A DNA stretch of 64,000 bases from CAYNRE01 sp964399535 (GCA_964399535.1 CAYNRE010000037.1:62001-126000), one strand, 5' to 3'; shown: positions 32,516-41,087, counted from the stretch's first letter. Numbers and translations are program-made. Notes: generated by a model from the letters alone, not told the origin.

Positions 32516-34045
32516 TCAGACCTTGACCGTCTTCTGGGCTGCGGCAAACTGCTTCTGGAACTCGGCGATCGAGGCCTCGATTTGCTTGGCCATTTCGTCG
32601 TCGAGCTGGCGGGTCTCGACCAGGCGGCGGCGGACCTCGCTCTTCTGCTCACGCATAAAGGTGAGGAACTGCTGTTCCCAGGCGGCCACTTGCGAGACCG
32701 GCACCTTGTCCAAGTGGCCGCGCGTGCCCGCATAAATCGACAACACCTGGTCGAACACGTCCATCGGCTGGTACTGGCCTTGCTTGAGCAGCTCCACCAT
32801 CCGGTAGCCGCGGTCCAAGCGGGCCTGGGTGGCCGGGTCCAGGTCGGTGCCGAGCTGGGCGAAGGCCTCGAGCTCGCGGAACGAGGCCAGATCCAGTCGC
32901 AGACCGCCGGCCACTTTCTTCATCGCCGGAATCTGGGCCGAACCACCCACGCGCGAAACCGAAATACCCACGTTCATGGCCGGACGCTGGCCGGCAAAGA
33001 ACAAGTCGGGCTGAAGGTAAATCTGGCCGTCGGTAATCGAGATGACGTTCGTGGGAATATAGGCCGAGACCTCGCCCTCGAGCGTTTCGATGATCGGCAG
33101 CGAGGTGAGCGAACCGGCTCCCCACTGGTCCGACAACTTGCAACTGCGCTCCAGCAGACGGCTGTGGCAATAGAACACGTCGCCCGGGAACGCCTCGCGG
33201 CCGGGAGGGCGCCGCATGAGCAGCGACAACTCGCGATAGGCGGCGGCCTGTTTCGACAAGTCGTCGTACACGATCAGGGCATGCTGGCCGTTGTAGGTGA
33301 AGTACTCGGCCATGGCCGTGCCCGAGTAGGGGGCGATGTACTGCAGCGGGGCGGGCGCACTGGCCCCGGCCAGGATCACCGTGGTGTAGTCCATGGCCCC
33401 GTTGTCGCGGAGGGCCTGGATCACGTTGGCCACGGTCGATTCCTTTTGGCCGACCGCCACGTAGAAGCACTTCACTCCGCTGCCGCGCTGGTTAATGATG
33501 GCGTCGAGGCAGACGGCCGTTTTGCCGGTCTTGCGGTCGCCGATGACCAGCTCGCGCTGGCCGCGGCCGATGGGGGTCATTGAGTCGATGGCCTTGATCC
33601 CGGTTTGCAGCGGCTCGCGCACCGGCTGGCGGCCCGCCACGCCCGGGGCCACGTTCTCCACCGGGCGGCGTTCGGCCGTGACGATGGGGCCCTTGCCGTC
33701 GACCGGATTTCCCAGCGGGTCGACCACGCGGCCGATGACTGCGTCGCCCACCGGCACACTGAGCAACCGGCCCGTGCTGCGCACCTCGTCACCCTCGGCG
33801 ATATTGCGATAATCGCCGAGGACGATCACGCCCACGGAGTTCTCTTCCAGGTTGAAGGCCATGCCCTGGACGCCGCCGGGGAAGTCGACCATCTCGCCCG
33901 ACATAATGCCGGAAAGGCCGTACACCCGGGCAATGCCGTCGCCCGCCTCCAGCACCCGCCCAACTTCGCGGACGTCGACTTGAGACTGAAAGGTCTCAAT
34001 CTCTTGCTGAATGACTGAAGCGATCTCGTCGGCTTTGAATTTCAT
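32516..34045 (-). CDS. atpA: ATP synthase F1 subunit alpha
   Basis: Non-catalytic nucleotide-binding subunit, 509 residues. The P-loop is GDRKTGKTAV; PIGRGQRELVIGD and the NVISITDGQIYL and VGLSVSRVGGSAQ-like (VGISVSRVGGSAQI) segments are typical. The ATG at 34045 has GAGGAG upstream, and its start lies 50 bases inside atpH. Confidence 0.97.
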   Translation of the reverse strand: MKFKADEIASVIQQEIETFQSQVDVREVGRVLEAGDGIARVYGLSGIMSGEMVDFPGGVQGMAFNLEENSVGVIVLGDYRNIAEGDEVRSTGRLLSVPVGDAVIGRVVDPLGNPVDGKGPIVTAERRPVENVAPGVAGRQPVREPLQTGIKAIDSMTPIGRGQRELVIGDRKTGKTAVCLDAIINQRGSGVKCFYVAVGQKESTVANVIQALRDNGAMDYTTVILAGASAPAPLQYIAPYSGTAMAEYFTYNGQHALIVYDDLSKQAAAYRELSLLMRRPPGREAFPGDVFYCHSRLLERSCKLSDQWGAGSLTSLPIIETLEGEVSAYIPTNVISITDGQIYLQPDLFFAGQRPAMNVGISVSRVGGSAQIPAMKKVAGGLRLDLASFRELEAFAQLGTDLDPATQARLDRGYRMVELLKQGQYQPMDVFDQVLSIYAGTRGHLDKVPVSQVAAWEQQFLTFMREQKSEVRRRLVETRQLDDEMAKQIEASIAEFQKQFAAAQKTVKV

Positions 34046-34631
34046 GGACGCTCCTCTCGAGGATCTGCGAGCGAACTTGTTCGAGTTGCGTAGCCAGCGA
34101 CCCGTCGTAGACCATGTCGCCCACGCGGACGACAATGCCCCCCAGCAAATCGGGGTCGACGGTTTCGCTCAACACAGGTTCCCCCTGGACCAGCGCTCGC
34201 AAGCGATCGAGCACGCCGGCCCGGCCGGCATCGGTCAGGGGGACGGCCGTGCGGACACTGACCCGCACCCGGCCGTTAGCTTGTTCGTACAGCTCGCGAT
34301 ACACGTCGCGCAACACGGCCAGGCAATCCAGCCGCTCGTGACGGGCGAGCACCTTGAGTCCATCCAAAAAGGTCCGCGAAGCCCGGCCTCCGAGCCCCCG
34401 GTCGAGGGCCCGCGCCTTGACCTCGTAATCGACGAACTTCGAGGCGAGCATGGCCTCGAGGGCCGGCACCTGGGGTAGCACGTCGTCGACCAGCGAGGAA
34501 AGCTCTTCGAGCACCGTCTCCGTTTGCCCGGCTTTTTGCGCGGCCGCCAACAGGGCCCGCGCATAGATCGTGGCGATCGGTCGCTGGGCGATTTCCTGGG
34601 CCGACAGGGCTCGGGTGGCTTCGGCACTCAT
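33996..34631 (-). CDS. atpH: ATP synthase F1 subunit delta
   Basis: The peripheral-stalk subunit, 211 residues. The N-terminal domain is an all-helical bundle (IYARALLAAAQKAG and following). The C-terminus matches the family pattern DPDLLGGIVVRVGDMVYDGS. The ATG at 34631 starts just before the conserved RPIATIYARAL; an upstream extension is Arg/Ala-rich and not conserved-looking. Its 3' end overlaps the atpA start by 50 bases. Confidence 0.92.
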   Translation of the reverse strand: MSAEATRALSAQEIAQRPIATIYARALLAAAQKAGQTETVLEELSSLVDDVLPQVPALEAMLASKFVDYEVKARALDRGLGGRASRTFLDGLKVLARHERLDCLAVLRDVYRELYEQANGRVRVSVRTAVPLTDAGRAGVLDRLRALVQGEPVLSETVDPDLLGGIVVRVGDMVYDGSLATQLEQVRSQILERSVHEIQSRRDRFSHSARD

Positions 34632-34716
34632 CGCAAACGTGTTTCCTAGGCTTCCGGGGGTCGCGGTGCGGCCGGCTCGCTGGGAAGCAAGCCGGCCCGC
34701 GCGCCTCCCGGCGCGG

Positions 34717-35463
34717 TTAGTTTCGGGAACTGGACTGCGGGAAATTGGCCACGGCGTCGGCAATCAGTTGCGAGTGATCCGCCGGCGAAAGCCGCTGGCG
34801 AATCAGCTTGCCCGCCAGGTCGACCGCCAGGTGGGCACTGCGCTCCGAAAGCTCTTTCAGGGCCCCCGAAGTAGCCGTTTCGATCTCGCGCAGGGCCCGG
34901 TCGCGATAGGTCTGGGCATCGGCCTGGGCCTTGGCCAGGATCTCCTGCTGGGTGTGCTCGGCGTCGCGGCGGGCTTCGTCCAGGATGGCCCGAACTTCGT
35001 CTTGCACGTTGGCCAGCTTCTTCTCGTAGTCGGCCAGCATCGACTTGGCATCGCGGTGGGCCTTTTCGGCCGAAGCGATGTGTTCGGCGATCGAATGCTC
35101 GCGCTGCTCCAGGGCCTGGGCAATCGGTCCCCAAGCGAACTTGCTGAGCACGGCCAGCAAGAGCAGAAACACGGCCGCCGTCCAGATGGCCGTGTCGGCC
35201 TTGATCGAGAGCATCTCCATCACCTGTTCGGTGGCGGTGGGGCTGGCGTGGTGTTCGCCGTGCCCGGCGGCGCCGTGCGCCGCCTCGCCATGCCCAGCTT
35301 CGCCATGCCCAGCTTCGGTGTGCCCAGCTTGGGCTGCCTCGTCGGCCCGGACGGTACCGGCCCCGAACGTGCCGGTGAGGACGATCCCGGTGAGGACGAT
35401 GCCGACCCCGACCAGTGCAGCCGTTACCAGGCCACCATGAAACCATCCGCGCAGCGATACCAT
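34717..35463 (-). CDS. atpF: ATP synthase Fo subunit b with exported, His-rich N-terminal extension
   Basis: The peripheral stalk, 248 residues from the ATG at 35463. The normal b features start near residue 90: one membrane helix (WTAAVFLLLLAVLSKFAWGPI), then a long charged coiled coil. Before it sit an extra hydrophobic segment resembling a signal peptide (about residues 8-35) and a His/Gly/Glu-rich linker, AGHGEAGHGEAAHGAAGHG. The linker is encoded by 15-bp tandem repeats. The start is uncertain: an identical 15-bp unit holds another ATG at 35478, five codons upstream. Part of the complete operon atpB-E-F-H-A-G-D-C. Confidence 0.92.
   Translation of the reverse strand: MVSLRGWFHGGLVTAALVGVGIVLTGIVLTGTFGAGTVRADEAAQAGHTEAGHGEAGHGEAAHGAAGHGEHHASPTATEQVMEMLSIKADTAIWTAAVFLLLLAVLSKFAWGPIAQALEQREHSIAEHIASAEKAHRDAKSMLADYEKKLANVQDEVRAILDEARRDAEHTQQEILAKAQADAQTYRDRALREIETATSGALKELSERSAHLAVDLAGKLIRQRLSPADHSQLIADAVANFPQSSSRN
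35286..35330 (-). repeat. 15-bp triple tandem repeat in atpF (His-rich linker)
   Basis: Three 15-bp units at 35286-35300, 35301-35315 and 35316-35330, the first two identical and the third with two changes. They encode the AGHGE-type repeats of the b subunit linker. Confidence 0.9.
35372..35401 (-). repeat. 15-bp tandem duplication in atpF signal-like helix
   Basis: Two 15-bp units, 35372-35386 and 35387-35401, differing at the last base. They encode LTGIV twice in the hydrophobic N-terminal segment. Confidence 0.9.
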
Positions 35464-35488
35464 GCCAGTTACCACCATGCCAGTTACG
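35459..35488 (-). repeat. 15-bp tandem duplication spanning the atpF start codon
   Basis: Two 15-bp units, 35459-35473 and 35474-35488, each containing an ATG in frame. The duplication creates two alternative starts five codons apart, and SD sequence is weak at both. Confidence 0.9.
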
Positions 35489-35659
35489 GTTGTGCTGGCG
35501 ACCGATCCCCCGAGCGGGATCGGCCCGACAGCGGAAGCCCTGTTGTCAACGCCCGGTGGCCGATGCCTCCGGGCTTTCACCGGGCCTGCTGGTGCGCTAG
35601 CCGCCGCTGCCGCGCCGCGGGAGCGGAAGCCACAAGCGCCCAGAAGGCCGCTTGCGCCG

Positions 35660-35983
35660 TTAGGCGATAATGCAGACGATCAGCGCGAAAAACGTGGCAC
35701 CTTCGATCAGCGCGGCCGCGATGATCATGGCCGTTTGAATGTTGCCGGCCACCTCGGGCTGGCGAGCCATGCTTTCGACCGCCGCGGCACCGATCCGCGA
35801 AATACCCAGGCCGGCGCCGATGATCACCAGGCCCGCGCCAAACGCGCCGGTCAGGTTGATCAGGGCTTGCGAGGCGGCTTCAGGCTCGGGGGTCGTCTCT
35901 TGAGCCATGGCCGGCACCACCATCGCGGACAAAACCACCACGGCCAGGGCGGCAATACGAGCAAGGCGAGCGAACTGGTTCAC
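35660..35983 (-). CDS. atpE: ATP synthase Fo subunit c with N-terminal signal-like extension
   Basis: The proton-carrying ring subunit, 107 residues. The c hairpin lies at residues 40-107: helix 1 GAFGAGLVIIGAGLGISRIG, the polar loop MARQPEV, and helix 2 carrying the ion-binding Glu in ALIEGATFFALI. The Glu is followed by Gly and helix 1 has no Gln, which fits proton and not sodium coupling. The first 28 residues (MNQFARLARIA... ending AMA) form a signal-peptide-like extension absent from most c subunits. Confidence 0.93.
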   Translation of the reverse strand: MNQFARLARIAALAVVVLSAMVVPAMAQETTPEPEAASQALINLTGAFGAGLVIIGAGLGISRIGAAAVESMARQPEVAGNIQTAMIIAAALIEGATFFALIVCIIA

Positions 35984-36049
35984 GGATCGATCTCCTCTAC
36001 GAATTTACGAGTAACACGTGTTCTTCAAACGGCCGGCGCCGCGGCCCCC

Positions 36050-36925
36050 TTAGTGGGGATGCACGGCCATGCCGATGAACAGCGAAGCCAGAAAGGTGAA
36101 GATGTAAGCCTGCAAGAACGCCACGAAAAGCTCCAGCAAGCTGAGGGCCGTGGCCCCCAACACGCTGGCCGGCATCACGCCGTACCAAAGCAGCGATTCG
36201 GCCGTGGCGGCGGTGAAGGCCAGGATCACGGCCAGCACCAGGTGACCCGCCATCATGTTGACGAACAAACGCAAAGCCAACACGCCGTGCTTGATGAACA
36301 GCCCCATGAATTCGATGCCGAAGATCATCGGCACCAGCGCCACGGCGATCGGGCCGGGCAGGTCCATGTGGGGCACCTGCGATTTCCAGAAGCCGAAGAA
36401 GCCCAGCTTGAGCATGCCGGCCCCGATCGTCGACAGAATGGCCACGAGGGCCAGCGTTGCCGTTACCGAGAGCGAGCCGGTCGGCGAACCGGCCCAGGGG
36501 AGCATGCCCAGAAGATTGCAGGTCAGAATGAAGAAAAACAGCGTCCAAATCAGCGGCAGGAAGCGGTCGGCATCGTGGTGGCCAATGGCCGGCCGAACCG
36601 CGCTGTCGCGAATGAACAGCAGGATGGATTCGAAGAAGTTCCAAAACTTGCCCCGCGGCGGCTTGCCCGAGGACAGCAGCGCGGCGATGCGAATGAAGAT
36701 CACCGCCACGATCACGGCGGCAACCAATTCCAACACCATCAGCTTGGAAATACAGAACCCGCTGGCGGGCTTGGGATGATGGGGGTCGGACAGATCGAGC
36801 GTGCCGAAGGGCTGGGGAATGAGGATTCGGCCCTCGGTTTCGGGCGCCAGGAACTTGGGCACCTCGAACTGGTAGGCATCTTGAACGTGGCCGAACAGAT
36901 GTCCGGGGTCCAGTGCGTCTGCCAT
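36050..36925 (-). CDS. atpB: ATP synthase Fo subunit a
   Basis: The stator channel, 291 residues with five to six membrane helices. The essential Arg is in LALRLFVNMMAGH, and the C-terminal helix pattern LLELFVAFLQAYIFTFL is characteristic. The first 50 residues are hydrophilic. The ATG at 36925 is separated by only four bases from the stop of the gene upstream. Confidence 0.96.
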   Translation of the reverse strand: MADALDPGHLFGHVQDAYQFEVPKFLAPETEGRILIPQPFGTLDLSDPHHPKPASGFCISKLMVLELVAAVIVAVIFIRIAALLSSGKPPRGKFWNFFESILLFIRDSAVRPAIGHHDADRFLPLIWTLFFFILTCNLLGMLPWAGSPTGSLSVTATLALVAILSTIGAGMLKLGFFGFWKSQVPHMDLPGPIAVALVPMIFGIEFMGLFIKHGVLALRLFVNMMAGHLVLAVILAFTAATAESLLWYGVMPASVLGATALSLLELFVAFLQAYIFTFLASLFIGMAVHPH

Positions 36926-36929
36926 GTGC

Positions 36930-37382
36930 TTACGATTTCCGTTGCACCGCCGCGGCGGCTTGGAGCGAGGCCACGATCAAGACCGTGTCCCAGAGCAAGG
37001 TAACCAAGTAACAGCCGATCAACTGAATCCCGAACGCGGAACCGGCCCAACCCGGAAAGCCCTTCAGCACTACCAGACCAGCCCCCAGGGGCAACCCCAT
37101 GCGAAACAGCACCCCGGCGCCGAGCTGCTGCCATACCTGGTCTGGTTGTCGAAACCGCTCCCCCACCAGCAGCGCCAGACTCGAACCCAACCCGCAACAG
37201 CCAGCGGCGACCCAACCGGTCGATAACCCCTTTGAGCCCGTCACCAGCCAGCCCAGGCCGCCGGCAACCAAACCCTCCAGCGCGATCAACAACCCCGTCA
37301 GAGCCAGTCGCCAGATCAGCGGCCATCGGCCCAAGGACGACCACCAGATGGGCGTGGGCCGCACGTTGCGTGTCGTACTCAT
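36930..37382 (-). CDS. ATP synthase I-chain-like membrane protein
   Basis: 150 residues with four hydrophobic helices and a conserved-looking QVWQQLGAGVLFRMGLPLGAG segment. Size and topology fit the AtpI/I-chain family, which aids c-ring assembly and magnesium handling. The position between atpZ and atpB is where such genes normally lie. The ATG at 37382 has GGAAG upstream; 37430 is an alternative. Identity rests on topology and context, since I see no invariant motif. Confidence 0.65.
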   Translation of the reverse strand: MSTTRNVRPTPIWWSSLGRWPLIWRLALTGLLIALEGLVAGGLGWLVTGSKGLSTGWVAAGCCGLGSSLALLVGERFRQPDQVWQQLGAGVLFRMGLPLGAGLVVLKGFPGWAGSAFGIQLIGCYLVTLLWDTVLIVASLQAAAAVQRKS

Positions 37383-37541
37383 GCCACTTCCGACTGGTCG
37401 CTTGCGGCTCCAGCCATCAACCTCGGCCATGCCCGGGGCGGGATGCTCTCGGATTGCCCGGGGCAGTCCCAGGCAAACCGCCGGAGCGCCACCAACCCTG
37501 GTTCCCCTGGTTCGCCCGCGGGGCAGGTCCCTCCCGACTCG

Positions 37542-37781
37542 TCAGCGCCCCCGGCGATCCGACGTTTGGCGAGCCTGCACCAATCGAACGAGTTGCCAGG
37601 TCCCCAACGCCATGCCCAGGAACATTCCCAGCACGGTCAACCACGGCAGCCACCCCCAGCGGCGGTCGAGCCAGTAACCGAGCAGCCCGGGGAGCACCAT
37701 TTCGATTGAAATGGCCGTGATCTGCGAGGACCACTCCGCCGCTATCGCTAGCGGCGAGCGCCGATCGGGTGACTCAGCCAC
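37542..37781 (-). CDS. atpZ: AtpZ/AtpI family protein at the head of the ATP synthase operon
   Basis: A 79-residue protein with two hydrophobic helices separated by GYWLDRRWGW, matching the small AtpZ/AtpI family (PF09527-like). It opens the operon, about 210 bases after the likely transcription start at 37992. The GTG at 37781 is favoured because GGATGG lies just before it; a TTG at 37847 would add 22 residues with no SD. Confidence 0.7.
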   Translation of the reverse strand: MAESPDRRSPLAIAAEWSSQITAISIEMVLPGLLGYWLDRRWGWLPWLTVLGMFLGMALGTWQLVRLVQARQTSDRRGR

Positions 37782-38701
37782 GTTGCCATCCGCCGCCGAC
37801 CGAACCGAGGCCGCCTGCCGAGCCAGATTGCCCAGTCGACACCCCAACCGGGGGCCGGATCGGACAAATTGGTAAGCAAACCGATCAACTTGGTTCGGTC
37901 AGGCGAGTCGAGGCCAGGCCAAACGACCCGCCAGGTACCGCCCCAGTTGGGCTTCACCTGTCGATTCATTCAGCCAAGTTTGGGGGCCTGAAGTGGGCAA
38001 AATAACGGAGCCCCCAGAGGGTGTCAACCGACTCGGGTGGGAAATTCGTGTTTTTTTTCACAAAGTCGGATTCGAGACATAAAGTCAATCCATAAAATGG
38101 TTTACTAGACCAATCGTCGCTAACACCCGGCCCGCCGGCAGGGTGTTCTGCCAGTGCCGAACCGAGGTCGGCCGACGAGCTGGCCGGTGCCTGGGCGACT
38201 CGCGATTGCCCACTCCGCCGGAGTGCTCCGCGTCAGGCAGAATAACTCCTTTGGGTGGTAAGTAGATTGCGTGAAATCGGTGCAGCAATTAAACTCGAAA
38301 CAAGTGCTGCGCTAAGCAACTCGGGAACAGGCCGGCAAATCGCTGCGACCCGACCGGTTTGGTCGCCTTGGAGCGGGTTTCCGGTTGGTTTTCAGCGGCG
38401 GGCTTGGTGGTTCGCCACCTGGGCGGAGCGGTTGGTTCGGGGCATCGGCCGGCGAGCGTTGCCATGCCGGTGGAACCAGTTCGCCCGAAGGCTTGATTCG
38501 CCAAAAGCTGCTGTGCAGGCATGAGTTAGATTGCGACGCTCCGCTCCGTGCGGGGCGCCGCGACCCTCGCGTGCAGGGACGTTTCCGGGGGGGAACCGAT
38601 CGTTGTTGCTGTGTCGGGGGAGGGGACCGCCCCGCCGGTGACCGCGGCCACGCGCCGCAGGATACTAACCGCGGCTAGCCCTCCCGGAGAAACGATTCCC
38701 A
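37782..38701. other. Divergent 920-bp region between the ATP synthase operon and DUF4912
   Basis: No credible gene. It contains the operon promoter at 37999-38027, an A/T-rich stretch near 38040-38110 and a cluster of inverted repeats. These are a 7-bp perfect stem (38122-38128 with 38141-38147) and a 6-bp stem (38211-38216 with 38220-38225). Confidence 0.5.
37999..38027 (-). promoter_or_regulatory. ATP synthase operon promoter
   Basis: On the minus strand TTGACA (38022-38027) is a perfect -35. A 17-bp spacer and TATTTT (37999-38004) follow, with four of six matches at the -10. Transcription would start near 37992. Confidence 0.65.
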
Positions 38702-39973
38702 ATGACCAGCGATAAACTCCACCATCTTTCGGTCAAAGATCTGGCCCAGATGGCTAAGAAGCGAGGTGTGCATGGATGGCATTCCATGCGCAAGGACCAA
38801 CTCGTGGCCGCTCTGACAAGGGTGGCCAGCCGTAGTCCGCAGCGCAAGAGCTCGGCCACCGCAGTGGCTTCGCGTCGGACCAAGTCGACGCGAACCAGTG
38901 GCGCCGCGCACAACGGTTCGGCCGCGCGCGGTGGTTCGGCCGCGCACGGTGGTTCGGCCGCACACAACGGCTCGGCCGCGCGCGGTGGCGCGGCGGCGGG
39001 CGCGAAAGCTGCTCCGCGGGCAAACGGCCGCGCCATTTCCGAGAGTGCAGTCACGCTGGTCAAACGCCCGAAAAGCCCGGGCGTGGTACGCCGCTTGGCC
39101 GCCGCTCGCGATCAGGCCGAGCGCTCGAAGAACCTGGCCTATCAACGGGCTTCCGACAGTCCGGGGGGCTCGGGTAAAGACCGGCTGGTGGTCATGGTGC
39201 GTGATGCCTACTGGCTGCACGCGTACTGGGAGCTGTCGCGTTCGTCGGTGAGCCGGGCCGCCGCCGCGATGGGCCAAGACTGGCATACGGCCCGGCCCGT
39301 GCTGCGTTTGTTGGACGTTACCAGCCAAGGAACCACCACTTCGGCCGAGTCGGTGGTGCGCCATATTGCCATCCATGGCGGAGTGAACAACTGGTACATC
39401 GACGTTCAAGAGCCACCGTGCAGCTTTCGGGTCGAAATCGGCTATTTGGCTTCCAGCGGCCGGTTTTTCCTCTTGGCTCGCAGCAACGTGGTAACCACGC
39501 CGGCGCCGGGCGCCAGTGATTCGATCGATGAGAACTGGGCCGATGTGGCCGAGAACTTCGAGAAGATCTACGCCATGAGCGGCGGCTATGCCGTCGAGGG
39601 GCCAAGCCACGAGTTGCAAGAGCTGTTCGAAGAGCGGCTTCGCCGCCCCATGGGAAGCTCGGTAATTCCGCGGTTTGGCTCGGGTGCCGATGCCCTGTTG
39701 GCGGGTCGTGGTCGAGATTTCAACTTCACGCTCGACGCTGAGTTGATCGTCTTCGGCCAGACCGAGCCCGATGCCCGGGTTACTCTCCAGGGGGAGCCGG
39801 TTCAGCTCCGTCCCGACGGCAGTTTCACCGTGCGATTCGCGCTGCCGAATTGCCGCCAGGTAATTCCGGCAGTCGCAGCCAGCGCCGACGGTGTGGAACA
39901 GCGAACCGTGGTGTTGGCGGTCGAGCGCAACACCAAGGTGATGGAGCCGGTGACCCGCGATACGGCCGACTGA
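38702..39973 (+). CDS. DUF4912 protein with N-terminal Rho_N-like domain
   Basis: 423 residues. Residues 8-40 (LSVKDLAQMAKKRGVHGW followed by RKDQLVAAL) resemble the Rho N-terminal/SAP-like helical domain that binds nucleic acid. A Ser/Gly/Ala/His-rich linker (about 60-100) is encoded by 18-bp repeats. The C-terminal part has the DUF4912 pattern DRLVVMVRDAYWLHAYWELS and later PCSFRVEIGYL. The function of DUF4912 is unknown. Divergent from the ATP synthase operon. Confidence 0.8.
   Translation: MTSDKLHHLSVKDLAQMAKKRGVHGWHSMRKDQLVAALTRVASRSPQRKSSATAVASRRTKSTRTSGAAHNGSAARGGSAAHGGSAAHNGSAARGGAAAGAKAAPRANGRAISESAVTLVKRPKSPGVVRRLAAARDQAERSKNLAYQRASDSPGGSGKDRLVVMVRDAYWLHAYWELSRSSVSRAAAAMGQDWHTARPVLRLLDVTSQGTTTSAESVVRHIAIHGGVNNWYIDVQEPPCSFRVEIGYLASSGRFFLLARSNVVTTPAPGASDSIDENWADVAENFEKIYAMSGGYAVEGPSHELQELFEERLRRPMGSSVIPRFGSGADALLAGRGRDFNFTLDAELIVFGQTEPDARVTLQGEPVQLRPDGSFTVRFALPNCRQVIPAVAASADGVEQRTVVLAVERNTKVMEPVTRDTAD
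38903..38992 (+). repeat. Five 18-bp repeats in the DUF4912 linker
   Basis: Five consecutive 18-bp units between 38903 and 38992 with 70-95 per cent identity, encoding AAHNGS, AARGGS, AAHGGS, AAHNGS and AARGGA. Confidence 0.9.
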
Positions 39974-40054
39974 TCGGGACGAGCGGCGGCAACCCTCGGA
40001 ACGCGAACGACGACGACATCGCCGGGGCGCCGATCCGGGGGGGAAGGCGCCCAG

Positions 40055-40117
40055 GCCGGTCTCAGTGCTCCAGGGGCCGGCCTCAGTGCTTCAGGCGCCG
40101 GCCTCAGTGCTCCAGGG
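40055..40117. repeat. Three 21-bp tandem repeats upstream of the UVR-motif gene
   Basis: Units at 40055-40075, 40076-40096 and 40097-40117, differing at one to three bases, plus a partial fourth copy at 40118. It lies in a 304-bp stretch between two plus-strand genes and holds no gene of its own. Confidence 0.9.
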
Positions 40118-40277
40118 GCCGGTCTGTCTGCCGCCGGGGGGGCCAGCGCTCAACTGGTGGCCCAACCTAAGGTTAACCGTTCCGCGAAGCGCTCCGAACT
40201 TGTTCGCCGCCGGGGGTCTGCCTAGACTTCTAACGCGGCTGGCTCCGGGTCGGAGGGCCGTGGGAGGCGCGGCGAAA

Positions 40278-41087
40278 GTGTCGCTCGACATAAGCAAAGT
40301 GTTGGCCGATTGGGATTACCGCCCCAATCAGGTTTCGGTGCGGCTCGTCGCTGGCGAAGACGGCCGCGAAAAGGTTCAGATGCGCTTGGACATGGGCCTC
40401 TTGCAGATGGAGGTCGATGGCCGCCCCGACGGTCTGCGCCCGGAAGGGTGCGATTCGTATCTGGAACTGTTCCAGTCTCGGCAGAAAGCGCACGACGAAG
40501 CCCATCCCGATGGCCGGCCGTTCGAGCTTTCGTCGGTCGATTGCGAACTGCTTTTGCGAGAAGGAATTCAGTACTACCACCGGTATGTCAGCTTCTGGCA
40601 CTTGGAACGGTACGAGTTGTGCGCCCGCGACACGGCGCGCAATCTAAGGCTGTTCGCCTTTGTGAAAGCGTTTGCCCGCGAGGATCGCGACAAGCTGCAG
40701 TTTGACCAGTGGCGTCCCTATGTGACGATGATGCACACGCGGGCGGTTGCCACCCCGCTGGTCGAGCTGGAAGATTTCGATTCGGCCCTGGCCGTGGTCG
40801 AAGCGGGGATTCGGCGCATCTGGGATTTTCTGGTCGACTACGGACAGGAGCAGCGGAGCGACCAGTGTGCGGAGTTGCAGCATCTGCACTCTTGGCGCGA
40901 CGAACTGCGCAAGCACACCAAACAGTTGCCCGCCCCGGCGGCCGAGGAAGTCTCGCTCGACCAATTGCGGGCCGACCTGGCCCGGGCGGTGGCGGAAGAG
41001 CAGTTTGAAGAAGCCACGCGGCTCCGGGACGAGATTCGCCGCCGCACCAGGGTCATGCCTCCCCACCGGCCGGGTGAATCGTCTTGA
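40278..41087 (+). CDS. UvrB/UvrC-motif protein
   Basis: 269 residues. The C-terminus carries a UVR motif (LRADLARAVAEEQFEEATRLRDEIRR), the helix hairpin through which UvrB and UvrC interact and which also occurs in McsA-type and other proteins. The first 230 residues have no domain I recognise. The GTG at 40278 follows GGGAGG, and the protein begins with an ordered, acidic region; the open frame back to 40065 runs through the 21-bp repeats and is unlikely to be translated. Role unknown. Confidence 0.7.
   Translation: MSLDISKVLADWDYRPNQVSVRLVAGEDGREKVQMRLDMGLLQMEVDGRPDGLRPEGCDSYLELFQSRQKAHDEAHPDGRPFELSSVDCELLLREGIQYYHRYVSFWHLERYELCARDTARNLRLFAFVKAFAREDRDKLQFDQWRPYVTMMHTRAVATPLVELEDFDSALAVVEAGIRRIWDFLVDYGQEQRSDQCAELQHLHSWRDELRKHTKQLPAPAAEEVSLDQLRADLARAVAEEQFEEATRLRDEIRRRTRVMPPHRPGESS

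Noticed and set aside
38903..40117. Tandem repeats of 18-22 bp as a CRISPR array
   Set aside because: The units are adjacent with no unique spacers, so they are minisatellites, partly in coding DNA.
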